Counted from the stretch's first letter, positions 44,012 to 53,407 are shown. The stretch: DNA of 64,000 nucleotides from DASVTR01 sp036382855 (GCA_036382855.1 DASVPO010000009.1:226233-290232); one strand, 5' to 3'. The notes: generated by a model from the sequence alone, not told the origin. Made by a program: numbers and translations.

Positions 44012-45448
44012 TCAGGCAGGAATGGCGACGAGGGCTGCGAGCAGTTCCGCTTCCTCGTCTGGAGCGACGGTGCGCAAATCGAGGAGCACTCTGTCTTCGC
44101 CGATGCGGGCGATGACGGGCGGCTGCGAGCGGCGCAGAGTTTCTTCAAGCGCGGTGGCCGAGAAGCGTGTGTGAGAGAGCGAAAGGAGAAGGGTGCGCAG
44201 TTGCGCGGTTGGGGCTGCGCCGCCGCCGACGGCCGAAGTGCCTTCCGTTAACTCGCAACGCAAACCATTTGCAACGGAGCGCTTGTGCAGTTTTCGCTGA
44301 AACGCGCGTGCACGCCCCTTTATTTCCACGTCCGTCATTAACAGCATCCGCAGGGCAGGGATTTCCGTTAAAGACGTGCCGCGACGATGCGCGTCGAGCG
44401 TGGCTTCGAGCGCTGCGAGCGCGAGTTTGTCTGCGCGCAAGGCTCTGTAAAGAGGATGCTTGCGAAGCTGCTTGATAAGCTCGCGGCGGCCGACGATGAG
44501 TCCTGCCTGCGCTGCGCCGAGCAGTTTGTCGCCGCTGAAGGAAACGAGGTCAGCGCCCGCTGCAATTGATTCGCGAATCAAAGGCTCGCCTTCTAATCCG
44601 TAGGGGCGTAAATCCAGAAGCGCGCCCGAACCTGCATCTTCGTAAAGAGAGAGCCGGGCTTCGTGTGCGAGTGCGGCCAGTTCGTTGAGCGAGGGCGCGG
44701 AGGTGAAGCCGACGATGCGGTAGTTAGAAGGATGAACGCGCATGACGAGGCGCGTGTTTTCCGTGAGGGCTTGTTGGTAGTCTTTAAGGCGCGTGCGGTT
44801 CGTCGTACCGACTTCGACGAGGCGCGTGCCCGACTGCGCCATCACATCCGGCACACGGAAGTCTCCGCCGATTTCGACCAGTTCGCCGCGCGAGACAACC
44901 GTTTCGCCGTCGCGCGCCAGCGCCGTCAGGACGAGCAAGGCTGCGGCAGCGCAGTTGTTGACGACGAGCGCGTCTTCCGCTCCCGTTAATTCTGCGAGCA
45001 GTTGTTCGACGCGCCCGCCCCTGCGGCCACGCTCGCCTGTCTGGACATCGTATTCCAGCGTGCAGTAACGCGCCGCTTCATCTGCGAGAGCGCGACGCGC
45101 CGCTTCGGAGAGGGGCGCGCGTCCCAGATTGGTGTGGAGGATGACGCCGCTGGCATTGATGACGCGCCGCAGGCCCTTTGCCATCTCGCTCTGGAGAGCG
45201 CGTTCGAGCCTGCGCGCGGCTTCAACCAGCAACTCGCTTCTGTTCAAAGCACCGTTGTCGCGATTCTTGTCGGCAGCGCGCGACTGAATATCAAGGCGCA
45301 ACTCTTCCGTGACGGCGCGTGCAACCGTCTTCAAATGCTCAGCGCCGACCGTATCGCGCAAAGCTCGCGCCGTTTCCGTTCGCAACAACGCATCAACCGA
45401 AGGCAGCGCGCGCAGTAGTGATATAGAAGCCTTCACTTTGTCAGCCAT
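44012..45448 (-). CDS. selA: L-seryl-tRNA(Sec) selenium transferase
   Basis: The 478-residue PLP enzyme turns Ser-tRNA-Sec into Sec-tRNA-Sec using selenophosphate. It has RRVINASGVILHTNLGRAPLS across its first strands, NNCAAAALLVLTAL, and the PLP lysine in FSGDKLLGAAQAG. ATG at 45448 is preferred over a TTG six bases upstream. It implies that the organism makes selenoproteins, although no selB, selD or tRNA-Sec lies in this window. Confidence 0.94.
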   Translation of the reverse strand: MADKVKASISLLRALPSVDALLRTETARALRDTVGAEHLKTVARAVTEELRLDIQSRAADKNRDNGALNRSELLVEAARRLERALQSEMAKGLRRVINASGVILHTNLGRAPLSEAARRALADEAARYCTLEYDVQTGERGRRGGRVEQLLAELTGAEDALVVNNCAAAALLVLTALARDGETVVSRGELVEIGGDFRVPDVMAQSGTRLVEVGTTNRTRLKDYQQALTENTRLVMRVHPSNYRIVGFTSAPSLNELAALAHEARLSLYEDAGSGALLDLRPYGLEGEPLIRESIAAGADLVSFSGDKLLGAAQAGLIVGRRELIKQLRKHPLYRALRADKLALAALEATLDAHRRGTSLTEIPALRMLLMTDVEIKGRARAFQRKLHKRSVANGLRCELTEGTSAVGGGAAPTAQLRTLLLSLSHTRFSATALEETLRRSQPPVIARIGEDRVLLDLRTVAPDEEAELLAALVAIPA

Positions 45449-45660
45449 ACTCAACGACAGAATCCGGCAGCCCTTAAGAAAAGGAAGCGGAAGAAGAGAG
45501 ATGCGGATGAAGCCATGTGCAGCCTCTTCCGTGCCGGCCGCCTGATTTCGTGCTCCTCGGAACTTTCGCCCGCTAAAGTAGCATATTATTTACGGCGGCG
45601 CTGAAGCAATCCGTTCGAAGGGTGAGCGCGTTTCGCAGCGGAGGCTCGCGGAACATTTCG

Positions 45661-45690
45661 TTGACACGCGGCTCTCAAAATGCATAGACT
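45661..45690 (+). promoter_or_regulatory. Sigma70 promoter of the 45748 gene
   Basis: TTGACA (45661-45666) and TAGACT (45685-45690) are 18 bases apart. The predicted start is near 45697, which favours GTG at 45748 as the start codon over the GTG at 45700. Confidence 0.6.
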
Positions 45691-45747
45691 CAAAGGAGAG
45701 TGCCGCTCCTGCCTCGGCGGCGCTCGGCCTTCCGAGGAGTAATCAAA

Positions 45748-46395
45748 GTGCCAATCCGCGATAACAAGTTTGCGCGCCAGGCGAACCAGCGCAACAGGAA
45801 GAACACAAACGTTCGCGACAACCAGCCGACGATTGACGAGCAGTTAAAACGTCTTGAAGAAGACATACGACGGCTGAAAATCGAATTCGACATCTACTTC
45901 AACGGAGCCAGCAAGCGCCCGCCCTACGATACCAAGAGCCGCGTCGAGACCATCATCAAGCGCATCGCAGATGACCGCACGCTCTCGTTTGCGCAGCGCT
46001 ATTTCTACAACTCGCTGGTCGCGCGCTTCACGTCGTTTCGAGAGCTTTGGCGGCGCACGATGCAGGACCGTGAGGAAGGACGCGAGCCAGCGGGCGCTGC
46101 CCGTACGCACAAACGGAACGAAGCCAAACAACCGCAGCCGCGCTCCAACTTCGTCTGCGCCGACGCACACAAGGATGTCGAGACGGTCAGGAATTTATAC
46201 GATGCGCTCGTTGATGCGAAGGCGCGTTGCGGCGAGCCGACAGATGATTTATCGTTTCCGCGTTTTCATCACCTGATTGCGACGAAGACTGACAAACTCA
46301 AAGAACATCTTGGCTGCGAGCGCGTGCGCTTCTCCGTCGGCATCGAAGACGGGCGCGTTAGTTTCAAAGCCAAGGCTGAAGAGGTTGACGAATAA
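45748..46395 (+). CDS. MXAN_5187_C-like protein
   Basis: The product is 215 residues from GTG at 45748, which has GAGGAG eight bases upstream. A helical segment (IDEQLKRLEEDIRRLKIEFDIYFNGASKRPPYD, then LSFAQRYFYNSLVARFTSFRELWRRT split over two helices) matches the pattern of the MXAN_5187 C-terminal family known from myxobacteria and other phyla, of unknown function. The C-terminal 90 residues add a second small domain ending FSVGIEDGRVSFKAKAEE. The N-terminus is basic. It may be co-transcribed with the small membrane-protein gene 32 bases downstream. Confidence 0.6.
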   Translation: MPIRDNKFARQANQRNRKNTNVRDNQPTIDEQLKRLEEDIRRLKIEFDIYFNGASKRPPYDTKSRVETIIKRIADDRTLSFAQRYFYNSLVARFTSFRELWRRTMQDREEGREPAGAARTHKRNEAKQPQPRSNFVCADAHKDVETVRNLYDALVDAKARCGEPTDDLSFPRFHHLIATKTDKLKEHLGCERVRFSVGIEDGRVSFKAKAEEVDE

Positions 46396-46427
46396 ACAGA
46401 TGCTAGATTGCTTAATCGTGCGGGCAG

Positions 46428-46754
46428 ATGAAGGACGTTGACTTAAGGCCGATTATTATATCTGTGCTCCTGACGCCATTCGCTTTGTACGCAAGCTACG
46501 TCTCAATGTGGAGCGGCCAGGATTCTGTCTTACCCGAAGCGCTCTTCCCCTACACGGCGCTCTCCATCCCTCTGACGGGAAAACTATTTCTTCCATTCCT
46601 TCTGCTCGCCGTCGTTCAATTCCCGCTTTACGGAGTGATACTGGCTTTCGCAGGCAAGAGTAAGAAATTCGGCGCAGCGGCAATCGGATTGCTCGCGTTG
46701 CATTTCTTAACGCTAGTGCTATGTCTGATTGCAGGTGACAGAACGTTTTCGTGA
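46428..46754 (+). CDS. Small three-helix membrane protein
   Basis: The 108-residue product has hydrophobic segments at about 8-27, 49-75 and 83-103. Short charged loops (GKSKKFG) are the only polar parts. I do not recognise the family. It lies 32 bases after the MXAN_5187_C-like gene and before a strong terminator. Confidence 0.55.
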   Translation: MKDVDLRPIIISVLLTPFALYASYVSMWSGQDSVLPEALFPYTALSIPLTGKLFLPFLLLAVVQFPLYGVILAFAGKSKKFGAAAIGLLALHFLTLVLCLIAGDRTFS

Positions 46755-46834
46755 AGGATTGCGATTGCAGGCTCACTCATCGCGGCTGCAAGAGATTAAC
46801 TCCGTAAGCTTCCGAATGAGACGCAAAGTAAAAA

Positions 46835-46877
46835 GAGGCGGCCTCTTGAAATTTCGAGAGGCCGCCTCCTTTTTTTT
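46835..46877. terminator. Strong bidirectional terminator
   Basis: GAGGCGGCCTCT pairs with AGAGGCCGCCTC around a short AT-rich loop, followed by eight T on the plus strand and TTTTTACTT on the minus strand. It separates the convergent small membrane-protein and cold-shock genes. Confidence 0.92.
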
Positions 46878-46939
46878 AACGAGCGCTTTCCGGCGAAACC
46901 GGAAGCGGTCAGTGGCTTTGCTAACGAAAGCCTGGGGAG

Positions 46940-47146
46940 TTACATCTTGGTCACTTTCTCAGCCTGCGGGCCTTTGGGCCCCTGCGTGACTTCGAATTCA
47001 ACTTCCTGTCCCTCTTCGAGGGTCTTGAAGCCGTCGCCCTGAATGGCGCTGTAGTGAACGAAGATGTCCGAAGAGCCGGGCTGTTCGATAAAACCATAGC
47101 CCTTCGAATTATTAAACCACTTGACCTTACCGGTTATTCTTGACAT
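46940..47146 (-). CDS. Cold-shock domain protein
   Basis: The 68-residue OB-fold protein binds single-stranded nucleic acid. It has the RNP1 motif KGYGFI and RNP2 DIFVHY, starting GKVKWFNNSKGYGFI. The Shine-Dalgarno AGGAGG lies ten bases before the ATG, the best in the neighbourhood, as expected for a highly made protein. The upstream gap of over 400 bases may include a long 5' leader typical of cold-shock mRNAs. Confidence 0.97.
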   Translation of the reverse strand: MSRITGKVKWFNNSKGYGFIEQPGSSDIFVHYSAIQGDGFKTLEEGQEVEFEVTQGPKGPQAEKVTKM

Positions 47147-47570
47147 GACAAACGAATCCTCCTAATGATTCGGTAAAACGTAGGCGGAGAGCTTTGGGGC
47201 AAACGCCGCCTTGCCTGAGTTAATGCTTGTGAGCCGGACGCGCTGTTTGAAAGGTGCGCTTCCTCGAGAACTACACAACCAACAAAAAAAGCCTGTACGC
47301 GACGGGCGGGCACTTCCCTTAAAAGGGAAGCATCCTACTCATCACACACAAGCCGACGGGGAAAAACGAAAACTCATTGCTGTAATGCTAACTAACACGC
47401 GGGGACAAAGTTAAGGGGGACGAACCCGCGTTCCTGAACGACGGCGCATACTAAGCGAAAGCCCGCAAAGCTGTCAAGCGAAAAATAATGGCCCGGCAGC
47501 TTAATCTTCAACTCGCGGCCGGGCCATTCATCAATTATTTATATGCTCCACTCAAGAGCCGACACCGTTT
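47147..47570. other. Intergenic leader region of the cold-shock gene
   Basis: These 424 bases hold the terminator of the S46 gene at 47487-47528 and a small inverted repeat CTTCCCTT/AAGGGAAG near 47315-47330, in the presumed cold-shock leader. A 67-codon open frame (47211-47414) has no support. Confidence 0.45.
47487..47528 (-). terminator. Terminator of the S46 peptidase gene
   Basis: AATGGCCCGGC pairs with GCCGGGCCATT around a 20-base loop. On the minus strand it is followed by ATTTTTCG. Confidence 0.75.
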
Positions 47571-49811
47571 TTAATTCTTCATCGGCGGTTTGATTCTTGT
47601 GTTTCTAATGCCCGGCGCGTCTGCTCCGGCAAACGCAAGTTCCTGCAAGAGGTAGCCCGCGCCGCCGAATTTGTCCGCGATGAAAAGCACGTAGCGAATG
47701 TCAACAGAGATGGTGCGGCCCTTCTCTTCGTTGTAGAAGAAATCGTTGCCGAGTCCTTCGTAGTTGCCGTCGAAGACGATGCCGACCTGCTCGCCGTTGC
47801 CGTTTAAGATGGGACTGCCGGAATTGCCGCCAATGATGTCCGTGGTTGAAAGAAAATCTACTGGTACGTCAGCGCGGCCGGGCAGCGAGTAGCGCCCGAA
47901 ATCCTTCGCGCGGTAAAGCTGCTTGAGTTTTTCGGGAACGTCGAACGGCTCGCGGCCAGTGTCTTTTTCAATCACGCCGGAGAGATTCGTGAACGGCGTA
48001 TAGATGATGGCCTCGCGCGGAACGTAGCCCTTGACTTCGCCGTAGGTGAAACGCAGCGTGCGGTTGGCGTCCGGGTAGGGCTTGACGCCGCGCATCTCGC
48101 TCATACCTTCGACGAGTAGGGGACGCCAGCGCGCCACCGTTGCATTGAAAGCCTGCGAGCGCACCTGATACTGCTGTATGTCTACGCCGAGCGCCGTTGC
48201 AAACTCGACGAGCGGTTCTTTGAGTTCGCGAAACTGCGCCGGAGACAGATCGAAGAGGCCCGACACGCCTTCGCTCGTCGAAAAGCGTTGACTATCAACG
48301 ACGGCACGCGCGAAATCTTCCTCGGCGCGGCGGCGCGCTTCTCCCTGTAAATTACCAAAACGTTTTTCGATAAAGTCTATCTTCAGTCCGGCCGGAAGCT
48401 CGCCCGCTTTCTCCAGCAGGAAGAGCAGCACTTCGCGTTCAAACGTCGGGTTGCGCTCAGCGAGCACAGGGCCTATCTGCGAGCGTGCGCGCTGGGCGAT
48501 GGCCGCGATGTTAGGATTACGGTCTGCGTCCGGCTTCTCCTTTTCGGCTGCAACCTGTCCTGCGAAGTAAGCAAAGGTGATGAGTGTGCTGACGTTGAAA
48601 AGCTGCTGGAGCAGTTGGTCGCGTTGAGATGTCGGCAGTAGTTCACTGTAAGCCTTTTCGAGCGCGGGCAGCGCTTCGCCGTATTTAGACTGGCGTGCCG
48701 GATTCTCGCCGAGCCAACGCTTGAAGGCGGCTTCGGCGGCGCGTTTCTTTTCAACAATACCTGCGCGTCGCATCGCGAGGACTGAGCCATCGTAGTTCTT
48801 CAGCGTGTTGCTGAGGTCGAAGATATTGCTTTGCAGCTTAACGCGCTGCACGGGGTCGCGTCGTCCGATGGCTTGCAGTATCTCAATCTGGCGCGTGTAG
48901 AGGTCAACGAGGAAAGGCTGAACGACATCCTGATTGTAGGCCACCGAATAGCTTTCGCGATAACGACGCGTCGAGCCGGGATAGCCGAGCACCATCGTGA
49001 AGTCGCCCTCTTTGACGCCAGCCATCGAGAGCGTCAAAAACTTCTTCGGCTTATACGGCACATTGTTGGCTGAATAATCGGCGGGCTTGCCGTCCGCGCC
49101 AACGTATGCGCGCATAAACGTGAAATCGCCGCAATGACGCGGCCACTCGAAGTTGTCAGGGTCGCCGCCGAAGAAGCCTATGTTTTTCGGCGGCGCATAG
49201 ACGACGCGCACGTCGCGCAGCACCAGATAAGTAAATTGGTAATAAGACAGCCCTTCGTTCATCGCAAGCACGCGGACTCTGATGCCGTTAGCTTCGTCGT
49301 CTCTTTCGAGTGCGCTTAAGCGCGTCCGTATCGCGGCGGCGCGCTCCGCTGGCGGCGTGGCGCTCGTCGTGTCCTTGAGCACGTCGCCGGTCACGTCTTT
49401 AATGTCCTGCGTGATGGTGACGGTGTAATCCTTCGCGGGTAATTCTTCAGCGCGCGTTTTGGCGAGATAGCCTTTCGTGCCGTAATCGTTGGCCGGGGTG
49501 GATGCGGCGACGAGCGCGTCGAAGGCGACGTGATGGTTGGTCAGGAGCAAGCCTTCGGGCGAGAGAAATTCGCCCGTGCCGCCGCCGACAATCACGACCG
49601 CATCCTTCAGGCTAGGGCCTCCCGCCGGATCGTAAATCTCCTTCGCGGTCAACTTCAGGCCGCGCTTCGCCAACTTGTCCAAGGGCAACTGGCTGATAGC
49701 ATCCGGCAAAAACATCCCTTCATCGGCGAAGGCACGGAGCGGAGCAAGACTGAGCAACATGACGAGCGTAAGGGCGAGAGCCGCCGCACGCGAGAATCTG
49801 GAGGGCGTCAT
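47571..49811 (-). CDS. S46-family dipeptidyl-peptidase (DPP7/DPP11 type)
   Basis: The product is 746 residues from ATG at 49811, with AGGAAG seven bases upstream and a signal peptide ending near RAFA. The chymotrypsin-like fold has His in LTNHHV, an Asp in the central part, and Ser in GGNSGSPILNGNGEQVG. The residues after it read FDGNYEG; in this family Gly at that place goes with hydrophobic P1 preference (DPP7) and Arg with acidic preference (DPP11), so DPP7-like specificity is inferred. It removes dipeptides in the periplasm, useful for amino-acid growth. Confidence 0.93.
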   Translation of the reverse strand: MTPSRFSRAAALALTLVMLLSLAPLRAFADEGMFLPDAISQLPLDKLAKRGLKLTAKEIYDPAGGPSLKDAVVIVGGGTGEFLSPEGLLLTNHHVAFDALVAASTPANDYGTKGYLAKTRAEELPAKDYTVTITQDIKDVTGDVLKDTTSATPPAERAAAIRTRLSALERDDEANGIRVRVLAMNEGLSYYQFTYLVLRDVRVVYAPPKNIGFFGGDPDNFEWPRHCGDFTFMRAYVGADGKPADYSANNVPYKPKKFLTLSMAGVKEGDFTMVLGYPGSTRRYRESYSVAYNQDVVQPFLVDLYTRQIEILQAIGRRDPVQRVKLQSNIFDLSNTLKNYDGSVLAMRRAGIVEKKRAAEAAFKRWLGENPARQSKYGEALPALEKAYSELLPTSQRDQLLQQLFNVSTLITFAYFAGQVAAEKEKPDADRNPNIAAIAQRARSQIGPVLAERNPTFEREVLLFLLEKAGELPAGLKIDFIEKRFGNLQGEARRRAEEDFARAVVDSQRFSTSEGVSGLFDLSPAQFRELKEPLVEFATALGVDIQQYQVRSQAFNATVARWRPLLVEGMSEMRGVKPYPDANRTLRFTYGEVKGYVPREAIIYTPFTNLSGVIEKDTGREPFDVPEKLKQLYRAKDFGRYSLPGRADVPVDFLSTTDIIGGNSGSPILNGNGEQVGIVFDGNYEGLGNDFFYNEEKGRTISVDIRYVLFIADKFGGAGYLLQELAFAGADAPGIRNTRIKPPMKN

Positions 49812-49986
49812 AAAATTCTTCCTTTGGTCGTAGTACAAAAGCTATGGACTGGCACGAGCGATATTAACAAAAGCGAGAGGCGTCAACAAAGAGACGCGGC
49901 GCTGCGAGACAGTGAAGAGACACAGAGCGCCGCGCGAGTTTCGACGCGCACGCCTTTGAGAGAGCTTGCGCGGAGAAACAAGAAGA

Positions 49987-50013
49987 CGCGGCGATTAATG
50001 ATGAATCGCCGCG
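49987..50013 (-). terminator. Terminator of the M23 gene
   Basis: CGCGGCGATT (49987-49996) pairs perfectly with AATCGCCGCG (50004-50013). The minus strand then runs into TCTTCTTGTTTCTC. Confidence 0.6.
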
Positions 50014-50068
50014 CCTCCGTTATCTTTAATTTTCTGCCGACGCATCGGGAGCGTCGCTGGTTCCTGTT

Positions 50069-50926
50069 TTAGTTTCCGACGCCGGGCAGATATTGTCGCG
50101 GGTCTACCGGGCGGTCATTGATGCGCACTTCGTAATGAAGGTGCGGGCCGGTGGAGCGACCCGTAGAGCCGACGAGGCCGAGCAGTTGCCCGCGCGTGAT
50201 GCTCTGACCGACTTTGACTTCTATGCGCGATTGATGTCCGTAGCGCGTGGTGAGTCCGCCGCCGTGGTCAACGATGACCAGATTGCCGTAGCCGTTCATC
50301 CAGCCTGCGTAGGTGACTGTGCCGCTGGCGGCAGCGTTGATGGGCGTGCCGGAAGGGGCTTCGATGTCCTGGCCCGAGTGAAACTCAAGGGAGCTTCCGC
50401 CGAAGGGATTGCGACGGCCGCCGAAGCCGCTTTCGAGCGTGCCCGCGACGGGCCATAACGAGGGCACGGTCGCGCGCTCGCGTAGTGCCATTTCGTAATC
50501 GCGTAGTTCCTGTTCAAGGTGAACGGTTTTGTATTCGAGCGCGGTGGCCTCATCTAGGGAAAACTCTGGACCACCCGCGCCGGGCGTGTTTGTTTGAGGT
50601 TGCTGTTCAGGCTCGACGCCTGAGATTTCCGCCAGACGGCGAGAGGATTCTTCGACGGCTTCGACGCGCTGATTAAGTTGGTTGAGTTGCTGCCGCTGCT
50701 TTTCATTCTCGGCGCGCAGTTGCGCGTTCTCGCGTTCGATGCGCAGATGCATGAAGTGCTGCGTCAGTCCGTAAAAACCATAGAGGGCCGCGCAGAGTAC
50801 GACGGCGCTAAAGCCGACGAAGACTTTCATCCAACGTCTATCAACGCTGATACGACGAATACGGGCGCGGGAACGAGTTGTGCGGGCAACGATAAAAGCG
50901 TACAAACGGTCGTCTCTGACCATCAT
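50069..50926 (-). CDS. M23-family (LytM) peptidase with membrane anchor and coiled coil
   Basis: The 285-residue protein has a basic cytoplasmic start, one transmembrane helix (about 33-55), a coiled coil (about 58-100, ENAQLRAENEKQRQQLNQL), a linker, and a C-terminal lysostaphin-type domain. That domain has zinc motifs HSGQDI and GPHLHYEV plus RYGHQS. It cleaves peptidoglycan cross-links or, if inactive, activates amidases. The zinc residues look intact, so an active endopeptidase is likely. Confidence 0.92.
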   Translation of the reverse strand: MMVRDDRLYAFIVARTTRSRARIRRISVDRRWMKVFVGFSAVVLCAALYGFYGLTQHFMHLRIERENAQLRAENEKQRQQLNQLNQRVEAVEESSRRLAEISGVEPEQQPQTNTPGAGGPEFSLDEATALEYKTVHLEQELRDYEMALRERATVPSLWPVAGTLESGFGGRRNPFGGSSLEFHSGQDIEAPSGTPINAAASGTVTYAGWMNGYGNLVIVDHGGGLTTRYGHQSRIEVKVGQSITRGQLLGLVGSTGRSTGPHLHYEVRINDRPVDPRQYLPGVGN

Positions 50927-51291
50927 CTATGCTCCTTTGAGCGGAATCCGTCCGGCAACGCGTGGAAAAAAGACGTAGTCTTCCACACCGAACGTCCGCG
51001 GAAAGGCACAGCCTGCCGAGGGCGACTTGTGCGAAACAAAAAAATTGCGAGGTATTGCTTATTGAACCTGCTCGTAGCTCACAGCTAAGGGGACTTCTCT
51101 CTGTGGCATGCGCCGCACGCTAATGGAAATCCTCCGAATTAACTGTGAAGGTTGCGCACCCTATCACATGAAGCGCGCGATTGCAACCCGCGAGAAAAGA
51201 CGAAGCAGTCCAAAGTCCAAGGCCCAAAGTCCAAAGTCAGAAAGCTAGGTTCTTGACTTTGGACTTTGGGCCTTGGACTCTGGACCAAGTT
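50927..51291. other. Intergenic stretch with repeat element
   Basis: These 365 bases hold the AAAGTCC-family hairpin at 51208-51285 and the promoter region of the M23 gene. Nothing else is clear. Confidence 0.4.
51208..51285. repeat. Heptamer hairpin, AAAGTCC family (32-bp arms)
   Basis: The left arm 51208-51239 (AAAGTCC, AAGGCCC, AAAGTCC, AAAGTCA) is complementary to 51254-51285 with a single mismatch across a 14-base loop. It ends six bases from the stop codon of the small membrane-protein gene. Confidence 0.93.
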
Positions 51292-51513
51292 TTATATGCC
51301 TTCGGCTTCGTCGCGGCGACGCGAAGCGCGGTCGCGCATCATCGCTATCACGATGAGCAGTACGAGGCCGACGAAGGCGACGACGATGATGATTTTAATG
51401 GCGACGAAGAGGAAGGAGACGAAGGCTATTAACTGCCTGAGCAGTGTGATGACGAGCAGGATGATTGTTAAGATGCCGCCCCAACGGCCGGCTGTTTTAA
51501 GAAAAGCTGTCAT
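51292..51513 (-). CDS. Small two-helix membrane protein
   Basis: The 73-residue protein has two long hydrophobic segments (about 12-27 and 30-59) and a charged tail (RDRASRRRDEAEGI). AGGAAG lies about eight bases before the ATG, which supports a real gene. No family is recognised. It is flanked by heptamer hairpins on both sides and lies downstream of the B-box membrane-protein gene. Confidence 0.6.
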   Translation of the reverse strand: MTAFLKTAGRWGGILTIILLVITLLRQLIAFVSFLFVAIKIIIVVAFVGLVLLIVIAMMRDRASRRRDEAEGI

Positions 51514-51578
51514 AATCCGTCTTCCTTTACCCCGAAAATACTTCTCAAGCCTCAGGCGCTTCTGCCGTTAACTATAAC

Positions 51579-51659
51579 TCGTAAATCGAAAATCGTGAAT
51601 CGTAAACGATAAAAAGCGGCAAGCTCGCTCGGCCACGTTTTACGAATCATTATTTACGA
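51579..51659. repeat. Heptamer hairpin, TCGTAAA family
   Basis: The left arm reads TCGTAAA, TCGAAAA, TCGTGAA, TCGTAAA, CG. The right arm, on the minus strand, reads TCGTAAA, TAATGAT, TCGTAAA, ACG. The match is imperfect. It ends two bases from the stop codon of the B-box gene. Confidence 0.8.
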
Positions 51660-51661
51660 AC

Positions 51662-52426
51662 TCACGTTCGCGGCTCAAACGGGAAGGGTGCGACTTCGCG
51701 CGCCGAGACCTGCGTGACGATTTCGCCCGTCCCGAAAGCGCCCGTGCCGAGCGGCGCATTTGAGACGACCGACTGCGGCGGACGATTTGCGTCAAAGCGC
51801 GTCGCCTCACGGCGGCTGCGACGATGAATATAGTCGCCGAGCATGTAAAGACCGAGCACGACGAGCAGCACGGGGAGCACCTGTCGTACGGGAAGCTGTA
51901 TGCCAAGCAGCGTGTGCAGCAGAAAGATAGTGCCTATGGCAACGAGCGTCAGGCTCCACGCCAGCGGGTTGCCGTAGAGGCGGCGCGCAATCACGTCTTC
52001 CGCCGCGTCGGGCGCAAGCCCCTCGCGCAAAAGTTGCGCTGTCCGTCCTGCATCAACGGCCGCAAACAACCAAGTGCCCACAACACCGAGCAGGAAGAAC
52101 GGCAAGCCTTCTGTAATCGTCGCCATCTGAAAGAAGCTGGCGAAGATTGCGAAATGCACGATGGCCTTCGCAGTCTGCCCGTTGTAAGCCGCGCCGAGGC
52201 CGGGCACGATTGAAAGCAGCGTGGCGATAACGGGGGAAGTATTACGCCTGAGAAGCGGCAGCGCATCCTCGCGCGCGGTTTGCCGCAGCATCTCTACGCC
52301 CGCGACGATGCAATCCTGACAATAGGGAAAGCCGCGTATGCGATGGTCGCAGGCCGGACACAGAGGCCGCGCGCAACGACCGCATTGCACAACCGCCGGA
52401 TTCCTTGAATGGTACGTACACTTCAT
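51662..52426 (-). CDS. B-box-type zinc-finger membrane protein
   Basis: The 254-residue protein starts with a treble-clef/B-box-like finger: C3, H6, C15-x2-C18, C23-x2-C26 and C36-x2-C39. The rest has about four hydrophobic segments (VIATLLSIVPGLGAAYNG, IVHFAIFASFFQMA, LPFFLLGVVGTWLFAAVDAG, WSLTLVAIGTIFLLHTLLG) and a polar C-terminus. The GLGAAYNGQTAKA region is like TM2-type membrane proteins. Such proteins are common in acidobacteria, but the role is unknown. It lies downstream of the anti-sigma gene. Confidence 0.75.
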   Translation of the reverse strand: MKCTYHSRNPAVVQCGRCARPLCPACDHRIRGFPYCQDCIVAGVEMLRQTAREDALPLLRRNTSPVIATLLSIVPGLGAAYNGQTAKAIVHFAIFASFFQMATITEGLPFFLLGVVGTWLFAAVDAGRTAQLLREGLAPDAAEDVIARRLYGNPLAWSLTLVAIGTIFLLHTLLGIQLPVRQVLPVLLVVLGLYMLGDYIHRRSRREATRFDANRPPQSVVSNAPLGTGAFGTGEIVTQVSAREVAPFPFEPRT

Positions 52427-52509
52427 CGCCTGCTCGCCTGACTATCCCCTGTTAATTCCCCGCCCCTTTTTCATAGCAACCTGACAGAGCGCCTCGCAGA
52501 CACACGCGA

Positions 52510-53313
52510 CTACTTCGCTGTCCCTGCGTCCTTCTGCTCGTTCTGTTGTTCTGTTGAATTATTCTGTTGGCTGGAGAAAGCTGCCGTGACGCCGTTGGTG
52601 AGTTGCTTGAGGCCATCCGTCAGAGATGCGCCTCTGGTGGCCGGATTGCTCTGATCGTATGACTGGCCGACCAGTTTGACGCCCGCCTGATACATGCCGC
52701 TGATTGAGCCGTCGGCAGAGACCGTGCTCGTCAGGACGAGGACGGCGACCAGCAGCATCGTCGCAACGGTCGCCAACTGCGGCGAGACAATCGGGTCGAG
52801 CCACATCCTGAGGCGTGCAGCGATGCGTGCGGCGAGCGGAGCGCGAATCTCTTCGGCAGCGGTCGTTCCTAAGGTCGCCTGCAAGATTCTCTCGTGCAGC
52901 CCAAAGGGCACAGCACGTTCTTCATTAATGTACGTGTAGCAGGCTCCGATGGCGCGCACCACAGAGCCGGGCAATTCCGTGCAACTTTCACAGAGGGCGG
53001 CGTGGCGTTCCCAACGATGGAAGAGAGGAGCAGGTAGGAATCCGTCCAGGTAATCGGTCAGGTAATCTTCAAACTCTTCGCACGTCATCGCCATCTCCGG
53101 GACGGTGACATGCAGTATACGCGCTTCAAGTTCGCGCGCAGGCACGGGCACGTCCGCCGTGCGACAAGCCTGCAATGTATTTTTAACTTCACTCAAAAGC
53201 TCGTGACAGACGGGGCAGCGCATCGCATGTTCGGCAAACGCCCGATTCTCGATTGTATCGAGCGCTCCGTCCAAATAGTCTGTCAGACGATCCTCAAAAT
53301 CAGCGCACAGCAT
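52510..53313 (-). CDS. Anti-sigma factor with two zf-HC2 fingers
   Basis: The product is 267 residues from ATG at 53313, which has AGGAACGAG upstream; a GTG at 53358 is an alternative. Two zinc anti-sigma fingers occur in tandem, each with a helix like FEDRLTDYLDG followed by HAMRCPVC (first) and HAALCESC (second), with the H-x3-C-x2-C ligands. A transmembrane helix (VATMLLVAVLVLTSTV) and a short Gln/Asn-rich outer tail follow. It probably holds the ECF sigma encoded 94 bases upstream at the membrane. Two fingers in one protein are less common than one. Confidence 0.85.
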   Translation of the reverse strand: MLCADFEDRLTDYLDGALDTIENRAFAEHAMRCPVCHELLSEVKNTLQACRTADVPVPARELEARILHVTVPEMAMTCEEFEDYLTDYLDGFLPAPLFHRWERHAALCESCTELPGSVVRAIGACYTYINEERAVPFGLHERILQATLGTTAAEEIRAPLAARIAARLRMWLDPIVSPQLATVATMLLVAVLVLTSTVSADGSISGMYQAGVKLVGQSYDQSNPATRGASLTDGLKQLTNGVTAAFSSQQNNSTEQQNEQKDAGTAK

Positions 53314-53407
53314 TTCGTTTATCTCGTTCCTATCCCCTTCGTTACATTTTCTCTTCACAGGCCACGTTTGTCAGCCCCTTGTGACGCGCGCGGCCCTTCG
53401 GTTTTGC

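Noticed and set aside
47211..47414. 67-codon frame in the cold-shock leader
   Set aside because: No ribosome site, no family, and it lies opposite the likely transcribed leader.
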